DNA of 37,229 bases from the NCBI GenBank assembly GCA_937958075.1, contig CALFFB010000214.1:1-37229 (forward strand), in the 5' to 3' direction. This stretch comes from an uncultured Geobacteraceae bacterium. GTDB lineage: Bacteria; Desulfobacterota; Desulfuromonadia; Desulfuromonadales; Geopsychrobacteraceae. The notes under the pieces were generated by a model. The model searched no databases, was not told the origin of the DNA, and saw only the letters and a program-made list of their open reading frames with translations. Of this stretch, positions 15,868-24,272 are shown one piece after another. Each line of letters opens with the position of its first letter. The stretch's first letter is position 1. A program made the position numbers and the translations under genes.

Positions 15868-16988
15868 TGACGCCACAATCCTCCTCCCCCCGGAACCATG
15901 CTCTGATTCTGGAAAATCTCGACGATGCGGTGATCGCCATCAACCAGCAGGGCATCATCACCCTGTTCAATCCTGCGGCGCAAAACTTTACCGGATATTC
16001 GGAAAAGCAGACCCTCGGCAGATCCTTTTTCGACTACTTCAGCTGGCAGCAGACCCTCTGTGACCTGACCCGTACGGCCCTTGAAGAAGGGCGCTCCATC
16101 TCCGACCACGAAACCATTGTCTTCAGAAGCTCCTCCCTGATCCGCAAACGTCTGATCAGTGTCACCGCCTCCCCCCTGCTCTCAGCCGAGGGACAACAGG
16201 GCGTTGTCATTGTGTTGCGTGATCTGACCCAGGTCCGCTCTCTGGAGTCGGCAGTGCGGCACGCTGATCGCCTGACCATGGTCGAAACCATGGCTGCCGG
16301 CCTTGCCCACGAAATCAAAAACCCCCTGGGCGGCATCAAGGGAGCGGCCCAGCTCCTCGCCGCGGAACTTGAAAAAACACCGGATTTACAGGAATATACC
16401 AACCTGATCATCCGTGAAAGCGAGCGGGTGAACCGGATTATCGAAGAGCTTCTCAACCTGTCGGCGGCGCGCCCCGGCCAAACGGAACCCGTGAACATCA
16501 ACCGTTTGCTGGACGAAATCGTCACCCTCCACCAGCACGCCGTCAGTCCTCGCGGCATCAGCTTTAAACTGCTGCTTGATCCGAGCATCCCGCCCGTCAC
16601 CGGCGACAGCGACCTGCTCACCCGCCTGTTTCTCAACCTGCTGAAGAACGCCTGGGAAGCCACCGTTGACAACAGTGAGATAACCATTGAAACCCGTATC
16701 GATGCCGATTACTATCTCGGCATCCAGGGCAGTCGCCCGACCCAGCTCGTGCAAATCCGTATCAGTGACCGGGGCAAGGGGCTCACCAGCGCCGAAATCG
16801 AACAGATCTTCACCCCCTTTTACACGACGAAAGACGGCGGCAGCGGCCTCGGCCTGCCCATCTGCCAGAAAATCGTCACCGATCACGGCGGTTTCCTGCA
16901 TTTCAACGACTGTCCCGGCGGCGGCACCACGGCCACCGTCTCCCTGCCATTAACCCGTAACGTCGGGCACAAAATACCATTGAGGTAA
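15864..16988 (+). CDS. ntrB: Two-component sensor histidine kinase, NtrB-like
   Basis: A 374-residue soluble histidine kinase with no membrane segments. A PAS domain covers about residues 12-125 (L-D-D-A-V-I-A-I-N-Q-Q-G). The dimerisation/phosphoacceptor domain has H-box L-A-H-E-I-K-N-P-L-G-G-I with His149, and the ATPase domain has N-box N-L-L-K-N-A-W-E-A and G-boxes D-R-G-K-G and G-S-G-L-G-L-P-I. The H-box and domain order match NtrB, the nitrogen-regulation kinase controlled by PII. It is co-translated with dusB and followed eight bases later by its NtrC-type partner. No glnA or glnB is in the window, so the nitrogen role is based on family resemblance and gene order. Confidence 0.88.
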   Translation: MMTPQSSSPRNHALILENLDDAVIAINQQGIITLFNPAAQNFTGYSEKQTLGRSFFDYFSWQQTLCDLTRTALEEGRSISDHETIVFRSSSLIRKRLISVTASPLLSAEGQQGVVIVLRDLTQVRSLESAVRHADRLTMVETMAAGLAHEIKNPLGGIKGAAQLLAAELEKTPDLQEYTNLIIRESERVNRIIEELLNLSAARPGQTEPVNINRLLDEIVTLHQHAVSPRGISFKLLLDPSIPPVTGDSDLLTRLFLNLLKNAWEATVDNSEITIETRIDADYYLGIQGSRPTQLVQIRISDRGKGLTSAEIEQIFTPFYTTKDGGSGLGLPICQKIVTDHGGFLHFNDCPGGGTTATVSLPLTRNVGHKIPLR

Positions 16989-16996
16989 CTTGCATC

Positions 16997-18439
16997 ATGG
17001 CCATTTCACGCATACTGATCGCAGATGATGAAGAGAGTATCCGCTGGGTTCTGTCCAAATCCCTGAAAAAGCAAGGGTTCCACGTCGATCTCGCGGAAGA
17101 CGGCAGCCAGGCCCGACGCCTTGCCGAAAAGAACCGTTACGATCTGGCGATTCTCGACATCAAGATGCCCGGCACCAGCGGCCTGGAGCTGCTGAAAACC
17201 TTCCGCGCCGAGTGGCCGCGTACCCTGGTCATCATCATGACCGCCGAAGCCACCATGGAACACGCCGTCACCGCCATGAAGAACGGCGCCTACGACTATC
17301 TGACCAAACCCTTCGACCTGACGGAGCTTGACGCCATCCTCCTCAAGGCGAACAAGGCGGCCGAAGTTTCGGAGCAGATGGATCAGCTCAAGGGCCAGCT
17401 GCAGGATCATTACAAGTTCGGTCGCTCCATTATCGGCAACAGCCAGGCCATGCAGGACGTGTACAAGACCCTGGGCCGGGTCGCCGGCAGCGATGTCACG
17501 GTACTGGTCACCGGCGAAAGCGGCACCGGCAAGGAGCTCGTCGCCCGGGCCATCCATATCAACAGTCCGCGTCTGGGCAAGCCCTTTGTGGCCCTGAATT
17601 GCGCCGCCATCCCCCGTGAGCTGCTGGAGAACGAACTGTTCGGTCATGAGCGCGGCGCCTTTACCGGAGCGACGGACCGCAAGGCGGGAAAGTTTGAACA
17701 GGCCCACGGCGGCACCCTGTTTCTCGACGAAATCGGTGACATGCCCCTGGAATTACAGGCCAAGCTGTTGCGGGTCTTGCAGGAGAAGGAGGTTGTCCGC
17801 ACCGGCGGCCAGCAGACCATCCAGATCGATACCCGGATTGTCGCCGCGACCAACCAGAACATCGCCGAACTGGTGCAGAAAAAGGAATTTCGTGAAGACC
17901 TGTACTATCGCCTCAACGTCGTGCCCATCAAGTTGCCGCCGCTGCGCGAACGCCGCGACGATATCCCCATGCTGGTTGAGTTCTTTCTGCAGCGTGCCCG
18001 CCAGGATCTCGGCATCGACGCCATGGAGTGCAGTGGTGACGCCCTGAAAAAGCTGAGCGCCTATGATTGGCCCGGCAATGTCCGGGAACTGGAAAACGTG
18101 GTCAAACGAGCGGCCCTGCTCTGCCCGAATCACATTCTGACCCCGGCGGACTTTCCCGGACTCGACAGCACCGGCGCCGCCACCGGCACCGATGAATCCC
18201 TGGAAGCCCTGGTCTGCCGCAAGCTGGAGAGTTCCCTGCTGCAGATGAACCTGACGGAGATGAACAACCTCTACGAAATGGTGCTGCATCAGGTCGAGCG
18301 CCCCCTGATCAAGATCGTTCTCCAGAAATCCCGGGGCAATCAGGTGCGGGCGGCGGACATCCTCGGCATCAACCGCAACACCCTGCGCAAGAAAATCACC
18401 CTGCTGGGGATCGACGTCAAGCGCGGCAACGGCGACTGA
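16997..18439 (+). CDS. ntrC: Sigma-54-dependent response regulator, NtrC family
   Basis: The 480-residue activator has three domains. The receiver (1-120) has acidic pair Asp10/Asp11, phosphoacceptor Asp54 and the conserved Lys in Y-L-T-K-P-F. The AAA+ domain (about 145-375) has Walker A G-E-S-G-T-G-K-E, the sigma-54-contact loop G-A-F-T-G-A and Walker B G-T-L-F-L-D-E-I. The C-terminal Fis-type helix-turn-helix has Q-V-R-A-A-D-I-L-G-I-N-R-N-T-L-R-K-K. Length and Asp54 match enteric NtrC. It would activate sigma-54 promoters of nitrogen-assimilation genes after phosphorylation by the adjacent kinase. Its stop codon abuts the dnaB stop on the other strand. Confidence 0.92.
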   Translation: MAISRILIADDEESIRWVLSKSLKKQGFHVDLAEDGSQARRLAEKNRYDLAILDIKMPGTSGLELLKTFRAEWPRTLVIIMTAEATMEHAVTAMKNGAYDYLTKPFDLTELDAILLKANKAAEVSEQMDQLKGQLQDHYKFGRSIIGNSQAMQDVYKTLGRVAGSDVTVLVTGESGTGKELVARAIHINSPRLGKPFVALNCAAIPRELLENELFGHERGAFTGATDRKAGKFEQAHGGTLFLDEIGDMPLELQAKLLRVLQEKEVVRTGGQQTIQIDTRIVAATNQNIAELVQKKEFREDLYYRLNVVPIKLPPLRERRDDIPMLVEFFLQRARQDLGIDAMECSGDALKKLSAYDWPGNVRELENVVKRAALLCPNHILTPADFPGLDSTGAATGTDESLEALVCRKLESSLLQMNLTEMNNLYEMVLHQVERPLIKIVLQKSRGNQVRAADILGINRNTLRKKITLLGIDVKRGNGD

Positions 18440-18444
18440 TCAGT
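18435..18444. other. Palindrome joining ntrC and dnaB stop codons
   Basis: ACTGATCAGT is a perfect 10-base palindrome containing the ntrC TGA (18437-18439) and the dnaB TGA on the other strand (18442-18440). The genes converge with zero bases between them, leaving no room for an intergenic terminator. Confidence 0.7.
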
Positions 18445-19810
18445 AACCCTCTTCGCGGCGGGCCTGGTTCTCAAACCGGGTAAACTCGCCACGAAAGGTC
18501 AGATGCACGGTGCCGATGGGACCGTTTCGCTGTTTGCCGACAATGATCTCGGCATCCTTTTCGTGCCCCTTTTCGCAGGTCTTCTCCCGGCTCTTGCAGT
18601 CTTCACAGTACACGGTTTCGCGAAAGATAAACATGATGACGTCGGCGTCCTGCTCAATGGCGCCCGATTCCCGCAGATCCGCCATCAGAGGGCGTTTGTC
18701 GGTGCGGCTTTCGAGGGAACGGTTCAACTGCGACAGCGCAATCACCGGCACCCCGAGCTCTTTGGCCAGAGCCTTGAGGGAACGGGAAATCTCGGAGATT
18801 TCCTGTTGCCGGCTTTCCGGATTGCTGCCCCTCATCAACTGCAGGTAATCGACAACAATCAGTCCGAGGCCGTGCTCCGCCTTGAGGCGCCGCGCTTTGG
18901 ACCGCAGCTCCAGCACCGAGATCGCCGGCGTATCGTCGATAAAGATCCGGGTTTCATTAAGCTGTCCGGCGGCCATGGTCAACTTCGGCCAGTCTGAATC
19001 ACCGAGGTGACCGGTTCGCAGCCGCCCCGCGTCCACCTTGGCCAGGGAGCAAAGCATCCGCTGCACCAGCTGCTCCTTGCTCATCTCCAGAGAGAAGATC
19101 ACCGCCGGCACAGGGTTTTCCGTGTGCGTCGCCGCATACTCCACGACATTGAGGATAAAGGCTGTTTTCCCCATGGAGGGGCGGGCGGCAATGACCACCA
19201 GATCCCCCGACTGCAGGCCGGCGGTCATCTTGTCGAGATCATGAAAACCCGTCGGCACCCCGGTGACCAGTTCCTTGCGCTCATAGAGCTTCTCGATGGA
19301 ACGAAAGGTGTCCTTCAAAATCTCGCGGACGGGAAAATAGGACGGACGGGTCCGGTTTTCCGAAATCTCGAAGATCGATTTTTCCGCCTGATCGAGGATA
19401 TCCTCCATATCGCCGCCATCATAGCCGCGGGTGGCGATATCCGTTGAAACCTCGATCAGTTTCCGGGCGATGGCTTTTTCCTTAACCAGCTTGCAGTAAT
19501 AGGTAATATTGGCGGCCGTCGGTACATAATCGACCAGAGTCCCCAGATAGCTGCTGCCACCGGCATCCTCCAGCTCCTGCCGCGCCTTGAGCTCCGCGGT
19601 CAGGGTCACCAGATCGGCCGGCTCGTTCTTGTCCGAGAGGCGGATCATGGCATTGAAAATCTTGCGGTGGCTCTCCCGATAAAAATCAGCGGGACGCAAA
19701 AGCTCAAGGGCCCGGTTCAGAGCATCATTTTCGAGCAGAATACCGCCCAGAACGGACATTTCCGCTTCCAGATTCTGGGGCGGCAAACGGTGGGTCATGG
19801 TCTCAGACAT
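18440..19810 (-). CDS. dnaB: Replicative DNA helicase DnaB
   Basis: The hexameric helicase unwinds DNA at the replication fork. The 456-residue protein has the N-terminal DnaB domain (about 8-110) and a RecA-like C-terminal domain with Walker A A-R-P-S-M-G-K-T (209-216), Walker B-type V-V-D-Y-L-Q-L (319-325) and the arginine-finger region G-K-Q-R-N-G-P-I-G. No intein is present. An insertion at 402-416 has Cys402, Cys405, Cys412 and His416 (CX2CX6CX3H), a possible metal site that the E. coli protein lacks. I chose the ATG at 19810, with GGAG eight bases upstream; the frame extends 11 codons further. It follows hisI by 39 bases. Confidence 0.95.
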   Translation of the reverse strand: MSETMTHRLPPQNLEAEMSVLGGILLENDALNRALELLRPADFYRESHRKIFNAMIRLSDKNEPADLVTLTAELKARQELEDAGGSSYLGTLVDYVPTAANITYYCKLVKEKAIARKLIEVSTDIATRGYDGGDMEDILDQAEKSIFEISENRTRPSYFPVREILKDTFRSIEKLYERKELVTGVPTGFHDLDKMTAGLQSGDLVVIAARPSMGKTAFILNVVEYAATHTENPVPAVIFSLEMSKEQLVQRMLCSLAKVDAGRLRTGHLGDSDWPKLTMAAGQLNETRIFIDDTPAISVLELRSKARRLKAEHGLGLIVVDYLQLMRGSNPESRQQEISEISRSLKALAKELGVPVIALSQLNRSLESRTDKRPLMADLRESGAIEQDADVIMFIFRETVYCEDCKSREKTCEKGHEKDAEIIVGKQRNGPIGTVHLTFRGEFTRFENQARREEGY

Positions 19811-19849
19811 GGACAGAACTCCGGGGATGACGTCATCCCGCACAGGTGG

Positions 19850-20245
19850 TTAAAGGAACTCCAGGGCCTGGTCGCGCGGCCGGAGGCGCCGGTAGAAACA
19901 GCTGGACCGTGCCTTTGCCGTGACAGGGTCACGGGTGTGACAGGCCCCGGCGCCCTGGGGTCTGACCCGATAGATCAGAGCGTCCTGATCACAGTCGACC
20001 AGCACCTCGACCATCTGCAGATAGTCCCCGGAGGTTTCCCCTTTGGTCCAGAGACAATGGCGCGAGGTCGACCAGAAGGTCGCCATCCCCTTGTCCAGGG
20101 TGGCCTGCAGGGCCTGGGCATTGACGTACGCCAGCATCAGGATGCACCCGTCGCCTACATCCTGGACCACGGCCGGCACCAGTCCGCCACGCTTTGCAAA
20201 ATCGATGGCACAGAGGGTACCTTCTTCCTGTTGTTGCTTATCCAT
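19850..20245 (-). CDS. hisI: Phosphoribosyl-AMP cyclohydrolase
   Basis: HisI opens the purine ring of phosphoribosyl-AMP, the third step of histidine synthesis. The 131-residue single-domain protein shows the conserved G-C-I-L-M-L-A-Y-V-N, the substrate loop T-F-W-S-T-S-R, and the metal-binding D-C-D-Q-D-A-L, followed by G-A-G-A-C-H-T. Only the HisI domain is present, with no fused HisE pyrophosphatase. No other his genes are nearby, and dnaB lies immediately downstream, so histidine genes are probably dispersed in this genome. Confidence 0.95.
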   Translation of the reverse strand: MDKQQQEEGTLCAIDFAKRGGLVPAVVQDVGDGCILMLAYVNAQALQATLDKGMATFWSTSRHCLWTKGETSGDYLQMVEVLVDCDQDALIYRVRPQGAGACHTRDPVTAKARSSCFYRRLRPRDQALEFL

Positions 20246-20435
20246 TATTTATTCCCGGTGGCTTGTCTGATCGATTGATCGGGTTGTTGTGATTCAGCGC
20301 AGGTTTGCAGTTGAGCTGAACAGGTCCATGGGGTTTTGCATTCTGCCAAGTTGGCGGACAAACATCAATGACTGATTCCGGCGGCAGCCTCTTTGACCCT
20401 TAAGCGAATTTTCACCCGACGGCTTCAATTTTTCG

Positions 20436-20464
20436 CTGACAGCTGCCAAACCCTGTTATATGAT
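20436..20464 (+). promoter_or_regulatory. Probable promoter of the cNMP-domain/AI-2E/IMPase operon
   Basis: CTGACA (20436-20441) and TATGAT (20459-20464), each five of six to consensus, are separated by 17 bases. The start would be near 20471, which argues for one of the Met codons at 20510 or 20528 as the start of the first gene. Confidence 0.6.
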
Positions 20465-20509
20465 GCCTTTTTCATAGTCGGACTCCTGTTCTTTCAACAC
20501 CCTCACTCG

Positions 20510-21058
20510 ATGGCAAAGCACCCTGATATGAATCCATTCTGGCAGAATATCTTCCGTCATCAAAAAGACAAACAGACCCTGCATTATTTTCTGAGCCAGG
20601 TCCCGATGTTCGCAAAACTCACCACGCGCGAACTCAGGTTCCTGGAAAAACTCGTCCATGTGCGTAACTTTGAAGCGGAGGAACCGGTCTTCTCAACCGG
20701 TGACATCGGTTCCGGGATGTACATCGTCCGCACCGGCCAGGTTCGGATTTTTGTCCCGCGCCACGAGGGTACGGAGCGTGAACTGGCGCTGCTGGAGCCT
20801 GGTGACTTCTTCGGCGAGGTCGCCCTGACCGCGTCGCGACCGCGGTCCGCTTCAGCGCGCGCCACCACCGCCACAGTTCTGGTCGGCCTGTTCCGCTCTG
20901 ACATGGTCGAGGCGATCCGCAGCCACCCCGCTCCCATGGCCAAAATCCTTCTCGGCCTGAACCGGGTCCTGGGGGATCGGCTCCTGCAGTGTTCTTTGCA
21001 GCTTGACCAATTCCTCGATGACGCAGAACGTTCTGCCAGGGATCAGGGCCATGACTGA
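20510..21058 (+). CDS. Cyclic-nucleotide-binding-domain protein without DNA-binding domain
   Basis: A 182-residue protein with one Crp-type beta-roll domain (about 25-155). It includes the F-S-T-G-D-I-G-S-G-M-Y-I-V-R-T-G-Q-V stretch and the phosphate-binding cassette region G-D-F-F-G-E-V-A-L. The cassette continues S-R-P-R-S-A-S-A, close to the R-x-A-x-A pattern of cyclic nucleotide binders. No helix-turn-helix follows; the end is an amphipathic helix with L-x-L-x-Q-F-L. It is therefore not a CRP/FNR transcription factor but a possible regulatory partner. It overlaps the AI-2E-family gene by eight bases. The start is uncertain: 20510 and 20528 both lack a strong ribosome site, and an upstream TTG at 20393 precedes the likely promoter. 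Confidence 0.85.
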   Translation: MAKHPDMNPFWQNIFRHQKDKQTLHYFLSQVPMFAKLTTRELRFLEKLVHVRNFEAEEPVFSTGDIGSGMYIVRTGQVRIFVPRHEGTERELALLEPGDFFGEVALTASRPRSASARATTATVLVGLFRSDMVEAIRSHPAPMAKILLGLNRVLGDRLLQCSLQLDQFLDDAERSARDQGHD

Positions 21059-22181
21059 TCAGCCCGGTTTCAGCCGCGCCCAGGTTGCGGTCCTCTATCT
21101 GGTACTGACCACCGCCATCGCCTCGGGTATCGCCATCTATTCGTCGGCATCCACCGTGACCGGGCTGCTGCGTACCGCCACCGCCGGGCTCTTCCTGCCG
21201 CTGCTGCTGGCGATGATTGTCGCTTTTCTGCTGGATCCCCTGGTCAATTTTTTTGAACATCGCGGTCTGAATCGCACCCTTGGCATCTTCTCAATCTACC
21301 TGCTGATCTTTGTTGTCGGCTTTTTTCTGCTGATGGTTCTTGGAGTGCCCAACTGGCGCGGCATGATGCTGGCTCTGAAAGCTGACGTCCCCCGCTATAT
21401 CAGCTTCGCCATTACCTATGTCGCCAATTTTCTGGCCCTGGCCCAGCAACACTTCCCCTTTATCGCCCACTACAACCTGGAAGTGCACCTGCGTGACTTT
21501 TCCCAGACGGTTATCGGCCTGGTCCTGATGCAGACCCCACGCTCCGCCATGCGCATCGGCAGCCTGCTGATTCTGGTGCCGTTGTTCTCCTTTTTCTTTC
21601 TGCGCGACAGCCGCCGGATCACTCGCGCCCTGATCTCCCTGACACCAAACCGTTATTTTGAAATGGTTCTGGATATTTACGCCCACATCAGCTATCAGCT
21701 GTCCACCTTCATCCGCGGCCGCGTCATCGAAGCGACCATCGTTGGCCTGGTGGTCTGGGGCGGCCTGGCCCTGACCGATATCCGCTACGCCCCCATTCTC
21801 GCCCTGGTGGCCGGCGTCTCCAATCTGGTTCCCTATATCGGGCCGATTTTCGGTATGCTGCCGGGAATCATTATTGCTCTGGTCGACTTAGGGGTAGGGC
21901 CGCAATTCTGGTGGATTCTCTGTGTCTACATCCTCATCGCCCAGGTCATCGTCGACAACATGATCCTGATCCCTGTCCTGATCTCGAAGGTATCGAACCT
22001 GCACCCCCTGTGGGTGATCCTCGCCATTATCATGGGCGGCAAACTCTACGGTGTACTGGGCATGATTATCGGCGTACCCATCGCCAGCATCATCAACATC
22101 ATCATTCTCGAAATTCGCCAGTATCGCCGCACCTTCAACCCGTACAGCCGTTACTTCACAAGACACGGAAAGATGCTGTGA
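21051..22181 (+). CDS. AI-2E family transporter (YhhT/PerM-type membrane protein)
   Basis: A 376-residue polytopic membrane protein with about seven or eight helices. Two hydrophobic pairs lie in the N-terminal 110 residues, then a soluble-looking segment, then helices around 170-190, 230-260 and 270-345. Conserved family features near the C-terminus include V-P-Y-I-G-P-I-F-G and the L-H-P-L-W-V-I-L-A-I-I-M-G-G pattern with G-V-L-G-M-I-I-G-V-P. Members have been linked to AI-2 export (TqsA) or Na+/H+ exchange; the name does not prove a substrate. The ATG at 21051 overlaps the preceding cNMP-domain gene, implying coupled expression. Confidence 0.88.
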   Translation: MTDQPGFSRAQVAVLYLVLTTAIASGIAIYSSASTVTGLLRTATAGLFLPLLLAMIVAFLLDPLVNFFEHRGLNRTLGIFSIYLLIFVVGFFLLMVLGVPNWRGMMLALKADVPRYISFAITYVANFLALAQQHFPFIAHYNLEVHLRDFSQTVIGLVLMQTPRSAMRIGSLLILVPLFSFFFLRDSRRITRALISLTPNRYFEMVLDIYAHISYQLSTFIRGRVIEATIVGLVVWGGLALTDIRYAPILALVAGVSNLVPYIGPIFGMLPGIIIALVDLGVGPQFWWILCVYILIAQVIVDNMILIPVLISKVSNLHPLWVILAIIMGGKLYGVLGMIIGVPIASIINIIILEIRQYRRTFNPYSRYFTRHGKML

Positions 22182-22183
22182 CG

Positions 22184-22990
22184 ATGATCGACCGTCAGCT
22201 CCTGACAGAGGTTACGGCCCTGGTGCAACAGGTCGGCGCCTTCCAGCTGCGTCACTTCCGCTCCCTGGGGCCCGGTGCCGGCAATGAAAAACAGGCGCGG
22301 GAGCTGGTGTCCTTCGTTGACACGACATCGGAAGAGATGCTCATGGCAGGGCTCAAAACCCTGCTGCCGGCGGCGGGTTTCTACGGTGAAGAGACGGGAA
22401 AACAGGGGGACGACAATTTACGCTGGGTTGTTGATCCCCTCGATGGCACAACCAATTTCCTGAGCGGTCTCGACCAGTTCTGCATCTCCGTTGCCCTGGA
22501 AAAAAACCGGAAGACACAGCTTGGCGTTGTCTGGCGCCCGGTATCCGCAGAAGGCTTCAGCGCCTTGCGTCAGGGCGGATTCCGCTATCAGGATACGCCC
22601 CTGCCGCGGGTCCAACCTCTGCCGCTGCAACGCGCCCTTGTCGGCACCGGCTTTCCCTATCGCTCGCGGGATCTGGCTCCAGCCTTTTTCCACTGCGCCC
22701 AGGAGGTTCTCAATCACAGTCGCGGCATTCGCCGTTTCGGCTCCGCCGCCCTCGATCTGGCCTATGTTGCCGCCGGCTTTCTGCAGGGCTTCTGGGAAAC
22801 CGACCTGAAACCTTACGATGTCGCTGCGGCCCTGTTGTTCCTTGACGAAGCAGGCTGTATCACCACCAACGAACAGGGCCGGCCCTACTCCCCCTATCGG
22901 GACCGCATGCTGGTCTGCGGCTTCCCCGACGTGCATCAGCAGCTGCTGGAGCTGGTGGCACGGCACTACCGGGCAGAGAGCACGGCCTGA
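22184..22990 (+). CDS. Inositol monophosphatase family protein
   Basis: A 268-residue Mg2+-dependent phosphatase of the IMPase/SuhB/CysQ superfamily. Metal-binding motifs are visible: G-E-E-T near residue 67, W-V-V-D-P-L-D-G-T-T-N-F near 87, and W-E-T-D-L-K-P-Y-D-V-A-A near 205. Candidate substrates are inositol-1-phosphate, fructose-1,6-bisphosphate or 3'-phosphoadenosine 5'-phosphate, and the sequence alone does not decide. The ATG at 22184 is two bases after the upstream stop; a GTG at 22178 is an alternative. It is the third gene in a tight plus-strand operon. Confidence 0.92.
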   Translation: MIDRQLLTEVTALVQQVGAFQLRHFRSLGPGAGNEKQARELVSFVDTTSEEMLMAGLKTLLPAAGFYGEETGKQGDDNLRWVVDPLDGTTNFLSGLDQFCISVALEKNRKTQLGVVWRPVSAEGFSALRQGGFRYQDTPLPRVQPLPLQRALVGTGFPYRSRDLAPAFFHCAQEVLNHSRGIRRFGSAALDLAYVAAGFLQGFWETDLKPYDVAAALLFLDEAGCITTNEQGRPYSPYRDRMLVCGFPDVHQQLLELVARHYRAESTA

Positions 22991-23021
22991 CCCATCCTGT
23001 TGCCCATACCCCTTCAGGACA

Positions 23022-24269
23022 TCAGGCACTTACCGCCGAAACGTCCTTAACAACAACGGGACGGGGCAGGGTCAGGGCAAACAGCATGGCCACAAAGGTC
23101 ACCAGGGCCGACAGAAGGAATGGCCGGGCAAAGCCCCCGGAATGTTCGGCAATAAGACCGGCAAGCGCCGGGCCGCACACCTGACCGCCGGCAAAAAAGA
23201 AGGTGATCAGGGAAAAACCCGCCGCCGCTCTGGCAACTCCCAGATAATCGCCGACCGCCGCCGCCATAATCGCCGGAATCGACCAGGCCGTCACGCCGTA
23301 GAGCACAACGGACAGCATCAGCGCGCCGGCTCCCAGACCCGAGCCCGCCAGCAGATAGGCGCAGGTCTGAATGGCAAAGACCACCATCAAACCCCGCCTG
23401 CGACCGATATGGTCGGAAAGGGATCCGAAAAACACCCCGGAGAACAGACTGAAGAATCCGACCCACGACCAGAACTGGCCGGCGGTTTTTTCGGCGAAGC
23501 CGTGCTCTGTCACCAGACTGGTGACAAAAAACGTGCCGTACACCATGTAGGTCAGGCCGAAGGCCAGATAGAGCAGCCCGAGAAGCAATAAAACCCGTCC
23601 GGAACCGGTCTGCTGACCAGGGGTCAGGTCCACGGCCGACAAGGACCCCTGGCGGCCAATCGGCTTGAGCCCGACATCCTCCGGCTCATTGCGAACCAGG
23701 ACACTGGTAATCACCGCCAGCAGCAGGACGATGAGGGCAAACAGCAACCAGCTCAGACGCCAGCCGCGATCCCCGAAAAGGACATTCAACCAGGGAACCA
23801 GCCAGCCGGAAAAAATAATTGCCAAACCACTTCCGGCCGTCATCAGACCGGCGGCCCGTCCCCGTTTTTCCCGACGGAACCAGTGGGCAATCAACACCAC
23901 GCCGGAGATATTGGCCAGCCCGCTGCCGAAGCCCGTCAGCAGGTAGAGACCAAAGGCGGTGGTAAATCCCGCAACCTGCGACAGTCCCGCCAGGGTCAGA
24001 GCGATGAGCAGCAATGAAGATCCGAGGGTCCGGCGCGGGCGAAAACGCTTGAGACAGGCCGGCGTCACGGCGACAGCAAGGAGATAGCCGGCAAAATTCG
24101 CCGTCCCCAGATAGCCCATCTGGTCAAAACTCAGGGCCAGTCCTTCGCCCATGGCCGGCAGCAGCATACCAAAAGCGAATCGCGCCAGCCCGAAACAACA
24201 GAAGGTGGTCAGGATACAGCTGACGACAATCAGCCAGCCGTAGTGAAAAGGGAGGGATCGCCGCAGCAC
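23022..24269 (-). CDS. Major facilitator superfamily transporter (YbfB/YjiJ-like)
   Basis: A 415-residue, 12-helix MFS carrier. The N-terminus reads H-Y-G-W-L-I-V-V followed by G-L-A-R-F-A-F-G-M-L-L-P-A-M, a pattern seen in the YbfB/YjiJ and OFA-like MFS groups. The loop 2-3 and 8-9 signatures appear as R-F-R-P-R-R and G-S-L-S-D-H-I-G-R-R-R. Substrate unknown. It begins three bases after the proC stop, so the two are co-transcribed, though a functional link is not evident. Confidence 0.9.
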   Translation of the reverse strand: MLRRSLPFHYGWLIVVSCILTTFCCFGLARFAFGMLLPAMGEGLALSFDQMGYLGTANFAGYLLAVAVTPACLKRFRPRRTLGSSLLLIALTLAGLSQVAGFTTAFGLYLLTGFGSGLANISGVVLIAHWFRREKRGRAAGLMTAGSGLAIIFSGWLVPWLNVLFGDRGWRLSWLLFALIVLLLAVITSVLVRNEPEDVGLKPIGRQGSLSAVDLTPGQQTGSGRVLLLLGLLYLAFGLTYMVYGTFFVTSLVTEHGFAEKTAGQFWSWVGFFSLFSGVFFGSLSDHIGRRRGLMVVFAIQTCAYLLAGSGLGAGALMLSVVLYGVTAWSIPAIMAAAVGDYLGVARAAAGFSLITFFFAGGQVCGPALAGLIAEHSGGFARPFLLSALVTFVAMLFALTLPRPVVVKDVSAVSA

Positions 24270-24272
24270 CGG

